Positions 33,846 through 45,538 of a stretch of DNA of 64,000 nucleotides are shown here, piece by piece. This stretch comes from Amphibalanus amphitrite (Eukaryota; Arthropoda; Thecostraca; Balanomorpha; Balanidae). Location of the stretch: assembly GCF_019059575.1 (NCBI RefSeq), contig NW_024883012.1, forward strand, positions 82,497 to 146,496. Reading direction: 5' to 3'. How positions within the stretch are numbered: position 1 is the stretch's first letter; each line of letters begins with the position of its first letter. The position numbers and the translations under genes were made by a program. Under the pieces are notes generated by a model. The model did not search any database. It saw only the letters and a program-made list of their open reading frames with translations, and was not told the origin of the DNA.

Positions 33846-35469
33846 GCCTTAAGTCGGTAATCACCCTTCCTTCCCGAGTCCCGACTCTCCTTTATCGAGA
33901 TGACTGGGAGTGCAGCGACGTCTACGCTCCACCAGTTCCATAGCCGACAAATAGAGTTTGGTACTTCCCAGGGATAGATGTCGCCAGATATCATTCGCCA
34001 AAAGTTGCAGCTCTGCTCTGCTCAAGCTCTGAGCTGCAAGTAAAGTCTGTTTTACATTGGAAAACGGTTAGGTGCCATGGAAGAAAACCCCATACCCTCC
34101 CTTACATTCATTGTTTTCATCTCTCGAATTCTGAATGCTGTGGTAGACAAAAAAGAAATGATGTCACGGTTGGAATTTTCATACCTATGACCTGACCTAT
34201 GACATTTTTAAAGGGAATTTTGTCCCAATATTTGAATTCGTAACTGTGGGCCCGGGTGCCACGCAAAGCAGTTCTTGCTGAGAATGACACCATGCACCCA
34301 CCATCCACCCTTGCCTGCGTCCGGTTCACCGGATATAATTGCTTATGAACATGACTAAACAACACACTATCTTTGTAAATAGGTCTAGGTAGGCATACAA
34401 AGTCAAACAGAAGTCATGCATAGTTTCGGAGAGACCCCAAACACGACACGCAGGACAACTAATAGGGGCGCCGGTTGTCAACAGTCACAACCATCTCTAA
34501 AATGTCAACGCTTATCTCATCGATTTGTCTGCAGCTAACAGAATGATAGGACATAGACGAAACTAATACTTTTATTTCTTTTGGGTTCGGAACTAAAAGT
34601 AATATCATTAGCTATGACATGTGCAGGATGAAAGATCAAATTATACACATCAATGTCATAAATAAATTGGTGATCATTCAAACATGCCTACATACGAGTA
34701 CATCCCACGCAATATACAAGGTTTATAGTACTTACAGAAGTTTGTTCACTTTCAGCCATACCAACATAAGCGCAAACGTTGAATCTGGCACGTGTTCTTT
34801 CACACTGTTCATGCATGCCAACATTGCATATTGACACATTCCTGGGAGGTATAACACTTCTTTGGACAATGATAAGGTTCTGTTGCGATAGGAGAAGGTG
34901 CAAGAATCAACAAATGGCTCTGCAAGCAGAACTCATGGCGTCTGTTGAAGGTAAGACTGCAGGCGTGGTACGTCACGTGATAAGGCGCATTTCGGTATTT
35001 GTGTGGAAATTCATTGTAATGAAGTGTGAGACGGAACTATAGTCTGGCAAACCTAAGAAAGAACGGATTCAAAGCGCAACCACCATTGTTGCACGTTTTG
35101 ACGTTGAATAAAATATGTTTAATAACATTTCTCTCACGACCTTTTAGACGAATTTTCTTCCGGCCATACACGTCCAGTGATCATAACACGTGGCAAAATG
35201 ATTCAGGAGCTTTAGCTCCGTTCTTTCTTATAGGTTTGCCGGACTGCAGTGCCGCAATGTTGAGGCTATAGCTAAATATAAAGCTAAAAGCGGCTACGTT
35301 TTATGGATACGTGTTCGTATACTGCGAGTTCAAGCATCCCTAGAAAACTTTGAACATTGAGGTGTCTACAGTTGTCACATTTCAAAATCCATTGGACGGT
35401 CCCAAATTGGTAATTTATTGCGCATCAAAACAATGCTTACTATAGAACGCCACAGAGCTCACGACTTTA
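33846..35469. other. Largely gene-free stretch with one exon-like segment
   Basis: A possible plus-strand first exon lies at 34914-34950: MALQAELMASVE then donor GTAAGACT at phase 1. No partner exon was identified, so it is only noted. Nothing else is supported. Confidence 0.3.
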
Positions 35470-35692
35470 TATGTATAGTGGACTACAGAATGATGTTCCA
35501 CTCCTCAGAAGCTATCAGTTGACCGGAGCGCTAAGTTGTGCCGTTTATCACGCAATTAAGCGTGTCGATTGTGAGCATTGGGACAAAGCTATAATTTGTG
35601 AACTCAGCCCGTGTGATGCGGCACAGCCTACCACTCCAGGCAAATAACTGCCTGTGAACAGTGGAACACCATTCTGTAGTCGACTATACATA
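35470..35692. mobile_element. MITE with about 33-bp inverted ends, 223 bp
   Basis: TATGTATAGTGGACTACAG at the left matches, in complement, CTGTAGTCGACTATACATA at the right. The match extends inward through AATGRTGTTCCACT with few mismatches. The TA-rich ends hide any target duplication. A Tc1/mariner-type origin (TA target) is possible. Confidence 0.75.
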
Positions 35693-35753
35693 GTTTGTAC
35701 TTTGCAGGATAGGATACCTATTGGGTTATTAGGGCTCAGGCCCTACCAGAACC

Positions 35754-35897
35754 CAGAGGCGGATCCAGCTCAGAGTTTTTTACCATAACAATTTATCGAT
35801 TCTTTCCACGCCTCGTCCATAGGCTTAATGTTAAAATTATGCCGTTTGGGAGGGGCAAATGCCCATTTTGCCCCCCCCCCCCCTGGATCCGCCACTG
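35754..35897. mobile_element. hAT-like MITE, 144 bp
   Basis: Ends CAGAGGCGGATCCAG and CTGGATCCGCCACTG are inverted repeats. They are flanked by a perfect 8-bp target duplication CCAGAACC (35746-35753 and 35898-35905). CAG...CTG ends and an 8-bp duplication are hAT hallmarks. Confidence 0.88.
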
Positions 35898-36412
35898 CCA
35901 GAACCTACAACAACACATCACCTATGACATATCAAACTGTCACACTTTGATATCGTGGGTGTGACACCTCATAAAACACGCGTGACATGTCACGTCACTT
36001 CATGTCACACGCGTTACACCCCGCGAGAATGAGGATCCTCGTGACACCCTACGTGAATGAGGACCCTCGTGACATCCCATACCCCTCGATACCATCGGAC
36101 CACGGACAATTCCTATGGCATGTCACCCAACCTTCCTTCCAGTTTATCTGGTTTATTCAGCTGTCTGTGTCGCCAATCCAGTGATCAAACCAGATAAACC
36201 AGACAAACCAGCTACACCGTTGCGTTGAGTTCCCACATCTCACTTTCAAAAACTAGCTTCTCCATCCCGCTCGCATGGCAAAATCTACCGGTGCACTGCT
36301 TTCTTATGAGAGATTCACTAGATACAACGGGTCCTATCCGGCTTTCTGAGCAAATGTTGGTGGTTGCAAGGGAACTGAAACAAGCTTTACTGGGTTTGGA
36401 GAGAGAGTGTGA

Positions 36413-36419
36413 TATAAAA
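36413..36419 (+). promoter_or_regulatory. TATA box of gene E
   Basis: TATAAAA within GTGATATAAAAGCTGG, about 60 bases upstream of the ATG at 36475. Confidence 0.75.
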
Positions 36420-36474
36420 GCTGGTGGTGAGATGAGGAAGGTACAGCTTCTCTCACAGCTCCAACAGGAAAACC

Positions 36475-37808
36475 ATGAGGACTCTGGTGGTTCTTTCGCT
36501 CTGTGCACTGGTGAGTTATTCAATTCATGGTATTGCCAGTACCAAAGAGTGAAATAAGCGTAGCTCACTAGAAATGTTCTACAATGGGCTATTGCACTAT
36601 TTTGGCCATGGACAAATTGAATATACTCAGTTGTTCCGAACAGCTCAGTATAATATTCATAATGATTCTGTGTCGAGAGCTATTCAAGACAAATATGTAA
36701 TATTTATTTGCATGCTTCTTCGATACTAATTATGTCAAAATGCAGCAATTGCAATCAAATTCAATGCTTCGCCTCATCCTTCTTTAACTCTTACCAGCGC
36801 TGACCCCAACACTCCAACATTTCTTCCCCTTCCCTGACCTTTTCCGACCTCCACTAACCTCATCTAACCTTTTCTGACCTCCGATATCCCCACTACTTCG
36901 CTGACATCCACTCGCCCTATCTGACCTCCACTCAGGCCTACTGACCTCCACTGTGACTCATGTGATTTGAATTATTGTCAGAAGAAGAACTACAGTCTGA
37001 TGTCACCCCCTCCCACCCCTGTGTTCTTCTTCAGGCGGTGCTGGCCGCTGCCCAGGATCCCGCCGCTCCTGCCGAAGAAGTCGAATCCTCGGAACCTGAG
37101 GCTGTTGAAGCCTCTGACGCCGGTAAGGACCGACGCGGGCGTCTTCTGCTTCTTCTTGGCAAGAAGGCCCTCCTCCTGAAGGCCCCTCTTCTGGCCGCTG
37201 GAGCTATTGGCAAGGGCAAGGGAGCTCTCGCCGCTACCGCTCTGACCAGTCCTCTGGCTGTTGGAGCTTCCAAGGCTGGCCTCGGAGGACTTGGAGGTCT
37301 AGCTGGTCTGGGCGGTCTGGGAGGTCTTGGAGGACTTGGCGGAGTCAAAGGAGTCACCGGAGTCAGTGGAGTCAGCGGACTCGCAGGACTGGGAGGCCTG
37401 GGAGGAGTCACGACAGTTGGAGGTAGCACTGGCCTGGCTGGCGGGCAGTATGTGTATGTTGATGGTGCCGTTCAACAGCCTGCTTACCAGGCTGTCATCC
37501 AGAAACCCATCTACAACGCGGTGTACGAGAAGCCCATCGTGACCGTCGCTGAGCCGATTGTCGTTGTTGCCAAGCCTGCTGCGCCCAAGCTCCCTAACAT
37601 CGTGCTTGATGTCCAGGCTCATGCACAGCCCCAGACCATCGTTCACAGCCATCCTCATAGCCACGTGGTTACGGACTCGTATCCCTTGGATACCGAGCCC
37701 GTGTATCCTGTGGATCCTGAGCCTGTGTATCCGGTGCATCCGGATCCCGTGTATCCGGTGGATCCCGAGCCGGTGTATGTGGATCAGGGGTATGGCTCTC
37801 ACCACTGA
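36475..37808 (+). CDS. Gene E: secreted Gly-repeat plus Pro/Tyr/Val-repeat protein, two exons
   Basis: Exon 1 is 36475-36510 (MRTLVVLSLCAL), donor GTGAGT. Exon 2 is 37035-37808 after TTCTTCTTCAG, phase 0. The 269-aa product completes its signal peptide as AVLAAAQ. An acidic spacer (EEVESSEPEAVEASDAG) leads to the family motif RRGRLLLLLGKKALLLKAPL at about residues 45-65. A Gly-Leu/Gly-Val block follows, sharing VSGVSGL with genes A and B. A Val/Pro/Tyr region rich in His comes next, and then five copies of a DPEPVYPV-type octapeptide before the end at GYGSHH. No Cys in the mature chain. The intron has a TGACCTC-rich stretch (36830-36950). The motif sits between those of genes A/B and C/F, so E links the two subgroups. 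Confidence 0.86.
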
Positions 37809-40682
37809 GAGGATAGTGCTAACGCATGGGGTTGGTGTCATCCAGTATGGCTCCATTGATGTAAATCATTGGATGAGTTCCCAGCAAGGGTTTTCACCCT
37901 CCCTTGATACACCTTGTCGTTTGAATGTACCCCAAGGGTATTCACTCTACCCTAAACATTCACCTGATAAGGTGTTATTCAAGGGCGTGTATTCCCCCCT
38001 GTAGACAGAGCCAACTGGGTGGTAAAGGCCCGTGTCAGATCATGCTCAATTTTTTCACCCCATTACTTTCATGTTGTTGACTCGAGTGGTATGTTATGGG
38101 TAGGGTTCATTGTTTCCCAGTTCCCACATGCCCTTTTTGGGGAAAAGCTTTTCAAGTCACAGCTGCAACAAAAGGATAGGGGCAAAAGTGGAATCCACTG
38201 TAGCGTGGATGCATCCCAAACTTACCTAACTTAAAATGACAATTTACGTTTGCCCCAGAAACTCATAGAGTATACTTGACAAGCTAAAACAACTTTGAAC
38301 ATGTTGTTTGAAGCTAGATTTTACAATTCAAACTATTTACAAAATTCGAAACTTAAAAACTAATAGAAGCACTCAAACTTTCCCTGTGGAGCAGCGTGCT
38401 CCCAAGTTTCCGAAGCCTAAAATTGCATAAACTGCGATATATTCCTTACCCTTCCCCCCCCCCCCGATTGTGAGCCAACATCTCCCGTGCTTTCTGCAGC
38501 AGTTCCCTGAGAGCCCGTCACGAGTTCCCCGAACACCAGTTACCAATTGTCAAACCGAACTTAGTCTGTGTTGTTTAGATAGTTATGTGTTAGAGCGCAT
38601 ACCGTTACAGGCGTTTCGATGAAGCCAAAGTTGTTTGTTGTGTTCTGTTGATGTGTTTGCTAGTCGTGCACATTCGATGAATACAGTTCTGTTGTTGGAA
38701 ATATGACGTCATTTATAAAAGCAGCAAAAATATGGGTAATAATCATACCGACAAATATGGCAAAAGTAAATTCATCAAAGTACCTTGGCTCCCATAAAAA
38801 ATTGGTAATAAATTGAGCCTTACCAAACAAAAATATTGAACATATTGTACCATGAAAACAAAAACAGGAATAACATGCTATAAGGCTTCCTGTAGAACAA
38901 TGAAGGCTGAGAAAAACGCCAGAGTGAAAATTCAGCCAATTTCACTTGTAAAACCGTTTCCCAACTTTCAGTCCCTGTCCAAACAGGGCACGTTCTTTTC
39001 ATGACACAAATCCCATACAGCAAGACAAAACGAGTTTTCGCCAAATCCAAATCCTTGACCTGTCGCGTGGTCCTGTGTTCTTGTATCGGAAAAAATACTT
39101 TGAAATCCATCAATGAAACGATAAACCTCAAAATAGGCTTACTGATTGGGGTCATCACAAGTAGCATGCACGGTGTGTCACCATTTCGCAACATAAAAGA
39201 TGATGAAAATAATCCTTCGGATCAGCACATTGTGGTATATAACTCCGCTGGCTCCCAGAATCCCTTCACTTGGTACTTTTTAGGCTACACATACACAGTG
39301 GCAAGCAGTGTCTCTACTATCATGCAACATGTGATCAGTAAGCGATGTTTTTGCAACACATGGAAGCCCCAAAGGTGGGCTCAGTCCAGCGATACCAGCG
39401 CAATCTTTGGTTGCACTTTAGGTGTTGCAAAACTACTCCGCTGTCTGACAAGCCGGCTGGACAAATTTCGCTATCATGTGGACAAACGAGTATGACCAGA
39501 AGCGAACGAATTCACGACGCGTGCTGGGGTATTTCTCGGGACGTATAGCCGATTGTATAAGTGTGCTTGTGAGGAATACTTAAATGTCTAACAGATTTGG
39601 TGGCCTTGGGCATTGATCCCTAGATGGACAAGGCTGGTCGTACCGGCGTCGTTATAGTTTATCCTACTGAAAGTACACTGACTAGGCAGCACTGGTCTTA
39701 GCATATTATAAGAATGCTGGAATGACATTCACTATCATAAGAGGCTAAAGCGGATGCATCTTCCTACATCTTCCTACATATACTGGAAACGTAGTAACCG
39801 TAGTCTCCCTTAGACTTAGCTGTCTCTATGATATCTATAGCGTCTTACCCATCTAGCTTTCATAGCTAGACCACCAAAAATTATCGCGATCCGCGCAATC
39901 AGCGCTCGCACGTGTAGACGCCGTGGTCTGTCTTAGCACCACCGTCACGTGTTGGGGCACGCGGTATAGCCAAAGACGAGTCTGACCGGTCAGTACCCCC
40001 CTCGACCCCCCCCCCCCCCGTGGGGTGACCTATTTGGGAGCAGGTTACGTGCCAGCTCCACGTCCGTCTGTGTGTTGGTGGGATAGAGATTTGGCCTTCA
40101 CAGATGCTATCTTGTGTTGGTAGTGGTTGGGGTGGGGTGGGGGAGGGGATACGCATTCGCAATACGCATGTTTTTAAACAAATGGTGATTCGGTGTCTGC
40201 GACAAACAAACGATGGGTGTGTGATGTAATTTTCAATACGCCCATCCATGAAATATTGTGCTTGTAATAGAAAGAAAGCACTATAACGCAGGCCTCTTGC
40301 ATCGATACTTAGATTCTGATGCACCGGACACCCACTCGAAAATCGAAATTATATCGCAGCAATTTACCTATAAATTCAACCATGCATATGTAGGTTAACG
40401 GTATGAGCTGGTGCAAAAAAATCACTACCACAGGCAAGTTAATCATGAAAATAGCTAGCTGATTTTACCTATACCTACCAGTGGTGTTGGAGGGGACATC
40501 TGGTTTCAATTACATCAATGTAAATTGTGCATGCCCGTAAGAAAAGGAACTAGGAAGCAAGGCGATTTATCACAATAAATCACAGCAAGGCCAAATTTCA
40601 CAACGTTGCTGTGGATAATATTTGTTTGCATTTGCCGACTTTTCATAAACAACTGTTACCAAGTGCGAAACGTTTGAACTGC
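37809..40682. other. Gene-free stretch
   Basis: The 3' flank of gene E and unexplained sequence. The longest frame (39001-39495, 164 codons, plus) has irregular composition, no signal peptide or domain, and overlaps another frame on the other strand, so I do not call it. The stretch at 40000-40150 is C/G-rich. Confidence 0.4.
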
Positions 40683-41726
40683 TTAACCCTCGCCGGACCT
40701 ATTGGTTTTCTACATACGCGCCGGCCGAGGGGGGGGGGGGCGGGTACGACCCCCCCCCCTCGCCGTTTCGCCCCTGGTGGAGCTAGCGCGTCGCGGAAAA
40801 AACGAGCGTGTGCGCCGTTACGAGACGCAGAGATTGGTACCCGATTTTAAGGTCCTAGGTCAACCGGTGACCTCTGAGGTCAGGTCAAGTGCCCCAAGGT
40901 ACGGTTCAGTTTTTGGTGAATAACTTCGCAAATAACGGCCGCAGAGCGCCGATTTTGGCAGCATCGTGTTTGTCTCGCTCAGGCGCGTCGAATGATATAC
41001 TTTTTGTCCGGGTCAGGTCAACTTGGGGTGTTGACCTCAGGTCAAGGTCAGGTCAGCACCCCCAGGTCACGAAGTTGGCCGAAAGAGGTCATGTCGCATA
41101 TCATTCGATTCGGCAGGTCTTCCTGAGTCCATTGGTGGCTTTCCCGACTCGCTAGCTCAATTTGATCAAGAGTTATTGACGAAAAACTAATATGACCTTG
41201 ATGACGTCATAAATGACGTCACGCAAGGTCAACATTGCAAAAGTGACGCATCTAACCTTGCAAGGAGTGCATCAAATCACGATTCTGTGTGCTTGAGATA
41301 GTTGGAGATCGTTCCCGGCGCCAGAATAGCAGTTTGAATTTTTCCCCATTGACTTATAATGGTGAGGTCACGAAAATGACCTGACCTCATATGACCTTTA
41401 GGAAAAATCCGAGATATACAAGTTATGAGACTCATAATGGATACTAGATCCTGCAAGTTTCATTTCCCTGTGACATCTCCTCTGGCAGTGAGGTCGTTGC
41501 GAAGTTGCGACATCTGAAGACCGTGCAGAGGTTCACTTATGACGTCATAGGTCAGTGACCTGACCTGACCCAAAAATGCGGTTGGTGTCAAAAGATCCGG
41601 CTTGAATCAAAGGTCAGGTATGCCAAGTTTCAGCTTTCTATCGCCAGCGTGCTCGGAGCTATTGCGAAAAAACCCTATGGGGGGGGCGGCACCCGCCCCC
41701 CCCCCCCCTCGGCCGGCGAGGGTTAA
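40683..41726. mobile_element. TTAA/poly-G hairpin element, 1044 bp
   Basis: TTAA at both ends; termini CCCTCGCCGG and CCGGCGAGGG. Left subterminal hairpin: G run, CGGGTACGA, C run. Right: G run, CGGCACCCG, C run, each side followed or preceded by CGGCCGAGG/CCTCGGCCG. The interior has AGGTCAAGGTCAGGTCA at 41039 and two TGACGTCA palindromes near 41203-41221. Homologous in its left half to 1-580. No transposase. Confidence 0.87.
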
Positions 41727-41897
41727 TATCTTCTAAAACGGCAGCTAATGAATTGAAGTCAGTAAATGCGAGGAGTTTGGGAACTCCCTCCCAGATGCAG
41801 AAGCATCTGTCTCAAAACGCCTCTATGTTTCAAGTACCTACATTTTTGAAGTACAGCCAAGGGGCCCAAGTTTCATGTGGGGATTTTAGTGACCTAC

Positions 41898-41973
41898 CTC
41901 CCATTTGCAGGATCAGTATCTCCTCCATGTAACTCCTCCTGTCGCTGTGGTCTCTCATGTTGACGAGAGACAT
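41898..41973 (-). CDS. Candidate first coding exon of an unrecognised gene
   Basis: On the minus strand an ATG at 41973 opens MSLVNMRDHSDRRSYMEEIL and continues to QMG, then donor GTAGGTCAC at phase 1 (25 codons plus one base). The peptide is hydrophilic and protein-like, with no signal peptide. The phase matches the orphan exon at 31698-31816, so the two could join as ...LQMG-G-DEAIS... across a 10-kb intron containing gene E on the other strand. That link is inference. Confidence 0.4.
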
Positions 41974-43518
41974 CGTGATGTCGTCTCGGCACAGCCGTCT
42001 TGAATCTGCTTCTTTGACACAGCTTCCTGGATAATGTCCGGTTCCAGGCAGCTTCCTTGGCGATGCACTATCTCACAGCTTCCTTGTCACCGTTATGTCT
42101 TCACACACCTTCCTTGACACTGTCTACACTGCTTTTTTGACACTGCTGCTACTGCTGACGATGTCGGTTTGTGTTGTCATCATCTGCTAGTTAATCATCA
42201 TCACTGGTTAACCATAACGTTGTGGGCAACCATCAGCACTCCCTTTGCTATAGTAGCAGAACTCCCTTACACTGCTTCGCCAATTTCCCTCGTTTTCGCG
42301 AACGCCGTAGTTTTTCACAGAACACTGTTGTAACTAGTCTGTTAGCGTCTTACTCGTCGCGTGATTAGAATGGAAGCCAAATACGACGATAGGCGTCTAT
42401 AGGCAAGTCTCTGAAGATGTCCGGGAAGCAGAGCTCAAGTCTCTTAACTGGAACGCAGAGTACTTAGACACTCGCCACAGCAAGGTATTGTCTTGCTCTC
42501 GAGATAAGACTTCGCGCGATGCCACTCTTGACACACAACGCGAGTGTTCGTTATACAGAAGAGCTCTTCTTTCATCCACTATCAGACCTTTGCAAGGTCA
42601 GTGCAAACGATTCGCAGGTTTCACGTTACTGGTTCCTTGTTATGCGTGATTTTCCTCCGGCGACTCCAGAAAAATCACTTCTCTGACCAGGATGTGGCTT
42701 CAGTTTTGACATTCTAGACACCCGCAGAGGCTCAGGCAAGTCCGAAGCAATGCGGGAACCCACCACCTATTCTGTGCATCCAGTCAAAGTGATCCACGAT
42801 TTCAGTGATAGGCTGCGTGGGACGACTTGGTGGATATCTAGTGTCAATTCTCTGCGCCAGTGACACAGCAAACACTAGAGTCGCATTGCCCAGCGCATGA
42901 CACGTCCGGTAGTGCCCCAGGTAGTCACAAGTGTCCTTATGACTCCGCAGCGTTGCGTTCCGCACTGTCAGCTTCACACTCTGGTCCGAGCTCTGCCAAA
43001 CGCTGGAAGATCCTCAGATCCTCACACTGACAACGAAGTATATGGTCACTCTCTTGCCACATTCACAAAACGAACGAGCTGCTCACGAATATCTCAATCC
43101 TCTCAACCATCACGCTCCATCTTCAAACATCTCACCATCCACCAAAACCTCAATTCTTACACATTCCCGCTCTTCACCAAAACCTCAACACCCGACACCA
43201 CACACACAGCTTCGCTCCACGCGATATCCACTGTGCTCCGCCCTGGGCCGTATCGTGGCCTGGCTAAGGCCATATCTGTATCGTAGCTCAGCTAACGCCA
43301 TATCTATCCACGGTGCCGACACCTGGGCTGCCCCCGACGCTACGAACGAAGGCATGATAAGATAAGAGTGGGTGCAGATCGGTCGGCTATGGTGGAACTG
43401 TGCTATGTGAGGAGGCGATGTATGTGACAAATGTGCACTGGGGTGGTACCGGAGTAGGTTGGTGGGATGGGTGTGTTTCCGCTGTTGGTTTTGATGTTGT
43501 TATGGTGGACTTTTTATC
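41974..43518. other. Gene-free stretch
   Basis: Probably the upstream region of the minus-strand exon at 41.9 kb. Several short CTTCCTTG-type repeats occur at 42020-42140. No other gene is supported. Confidence 0.35.
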
Positions 43519-43735
43519 TTAATCCGCGCCCCGTTCAGGGCTGGCAGGTTCCACGTCCTATGGGGGGAGGGGGCCTCCCTTCGTATCTCCGGAACCAATA
43601 GTCGGATCAGAAAATGCAACAGCATTCGAAAGAGCCCAAGATGCACAGGAAAGGCTATTCAGTATTCACGACCTTGATATTTTACCTGTGACATCACAGG
43701 GAGGTCAGGAAAGGTCAAATCAGCCCAATTTACAG
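43519..43735. mobile_element. Left-end fragment of a TTAA/poly-G element
   Basis: TTAATCCGCGCCCCG, a G-rich hairpin (TGGGGGGAGGGGGCCTCCC) and ATCTCCGGAACCAATAGTCGG follow the order of the complete elements, ending in AGGTCAGGAAAGGTCA. No right end was found. Confidence 0.5.
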
Positions 43736-44113
43736 TGAGGAGAAGTCGGTTATAAAAATGAAATCTAGGTTTCCAAAATGAGTCTGGATATGATGTATAT
43801 CATAGATCTGACATGTGGATAGATCATCTGAATGGATGGTGACTTGTGACGTAAAAAGAGAGGTCAGCCTCGACCAATCAGAAGACGCTTGCGTGAATCG
43901 TGAGGAACGGCCTGCTGAACTGTGGATATTCGAGTCTTTACCTCGGGTCATGTTCACAAAATAACCTCATAACCGTTCCTGGGTTGGCAGGGATTACAAA
44001 TCCTCTTCCCTTCATTTATCCAATAAAGGCCATGGTCACTGGACGAAAGCTGAGCAATATTTCTTTGAGCTACATTGGCAATTGATCCGTGGGAGCAGCA
44101 CCATGACCCGTCC

Positions 44114-45427
44114 ATGACAACTTGCCAGTCAGTAGTTTTGGTCTTCGTTGTCATGCTGGTGAGTGCATTTTGAGTGAGTGGAAAGCTGTGAGTGTGATCC
44201 TTTTATGGTTAATCGTATTTGTATTTACACGGTGAAAATACTTCCAATTTATGATAGGTATTTGCAAACGCTAAGCCAACGGGAGACTAAATGTCAACGC
44301 TTTTTGGGGCAACATCAAATTTTCTCTTTAACCCTCGCCCGCACATGCCATTTTCCCATCCTAGAACGCACATGGTGGTTGCCATCCTCCGTGCCATTTC
44401 GTTCCTGTTGGAGATAGAGCTTAGCGGTAAGACCAAAAAGATTCTTTGGGAAGAGACAAATCCAATGATACCCAGTTTTACCTGCTCAGGTCAGTCATTG
44501 ACCTTCCAGGTCAGGTCAAACTAAAAAATGTTGCTGTTTTGGGTCACCGTTGGATATCAAGTGCGCTGCTTATCATATACCGATGACGATGCCGTTTTCT
44601 GGTGCCAAGCCAGCTAGAACCTCTTTGTCACACTACCCGATCAGGTCTGTGCTGCTGAGGTCATTTCAGGTCAAGTTAGGTCAAGGTCAATGATATGTGT
44701 TTGTATGTCTGTGTGTGTCTGTATGTATACTGATGTGTGCACCGATTGTTTATGTGTCCATATTACATGAAATCATGATCTGAGAAGCTTTTAGCAAAAA
44801 TGCAGTCAAAAAACTTCACAAAAAGTAAATTCCGCTTGCCTAAAACGCAATCATCTTAGATGACCTAGGTTGACCTTGGCCTTGACCTTGACATCTGTAC
44901 ATCGTCGAACGACATATTCCATGATGGTGGGAGGTAAGACTGGCAAAAATGGCTGAAATCAAGGTGTCAAAAGCTCACAAGGCCCATAGCCAACGCAAGA
45001 TGTTGAGAATTGGCCATTTGGGTCATGACATGACCTGAAAAACAAGGTCATATCTCCGAAACCAAAAACCACAGAAACATGAAATTTTCAGTGCACATCA
45101 AAAAAGGATACAGGAGCAGCTATACGAAAAATCAGCCTTCTAGCTCTAAAAATGTTGAGTGCAGAGCAGAAAGACTACCTAGGGGGGGGGGGGTGGCAAC
45201 CACCCCCCCCCCCCCCCATGTGCGGGCGAGGGTTAAAGTGGGTAGGCAAATGCATTAGACAATGTATTTACATCATAATCCGCTAATAGAAAGTGATTTT
45301 TATTTTTCCTCAGATAATCACTTTGATTACCCCGCGAAACAAGGTATCAGCCTCCACTTCTGGCCAAAGCAAGTTGGCTCTAGTTTTGAAGACGCTACTG
45401 GGATCAGAACCGGAGCCAGAGTTTTGA
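44114..45427 (+). CDS. Possible small secreted-protein gene interrupted by a TTAA element
   Basis: Candidate exon 1 is 44114-44158: hydrophobic MTTCQSVVLVFVVML followed by donor GTGAGT, the pattern of first exons in genes A-F. Candidate exon 2 is 45314-45427 after the strong acceptor TATTTTTCCTCAG. Read at phase 0 it gives IITLITPRNKVSASTSGQSK and on to EPEPEF, 37 residues. The joined product is 52 aa. The intron would hold the element at 44328-45236. A short upstream frame ATGACCCGTCCATGA overlaps the start. The Arg/Leu-run motif of the family is missing. This may be a diverged relative, a broken copy, or chance. Confidence 0.3.
44328..45236. mobile_element. TTAA/poly-G hairpin element, 909 bp
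   Basis: TTAA at both ends; 20-base termini start CCCTCGCCCGCACATG and mirror perfectly. The right subterminal hairpin is a G run, TGGCAACCA, C run. On the left the matching loop TGGTTGCCA is present (44371 on) but its G and C runs are eroded. The interior has AGGTCA clusters at 44490-44515 and 44660-44690 and a TTGACCTTGGCCTTGACCTT stretch near 44870. No transposase. Confidence 0.86.
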
Positions 45428-45531
45428 ACAGAGAGCACCGCACTTCTGAACTGCTTCTGCCTTCTGAAGAGAGAAGCGCTGCCCAATAAGTGCCCCAGAT
45501 ACTCAGTCAGCTCTGCTGAAAGGAAGGAACA

Positions 45532-45538
45532 TATATAG
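45532..45538 (+). promoter_or_regulatory. Orphan TATA-like sequence resembling the promoter of gene D
   Basis: ACATATATAGGGCCTTGCAAGG resembles CGCATATATAAGCCCTGCAAGG of gene D. About 70 bases on, ATGGGAAGACAACCTGCTTGA resembles its exon 1 but stops after six codons. It could be a relic of a lost family member. Confidence 0.25.

Noticed and set aside
39001..39495. 164-codon plus-strand frame
   Set aside because: Irregular composition, no domain, overlaps an equally long opposite frame, and no promoter or splice context.
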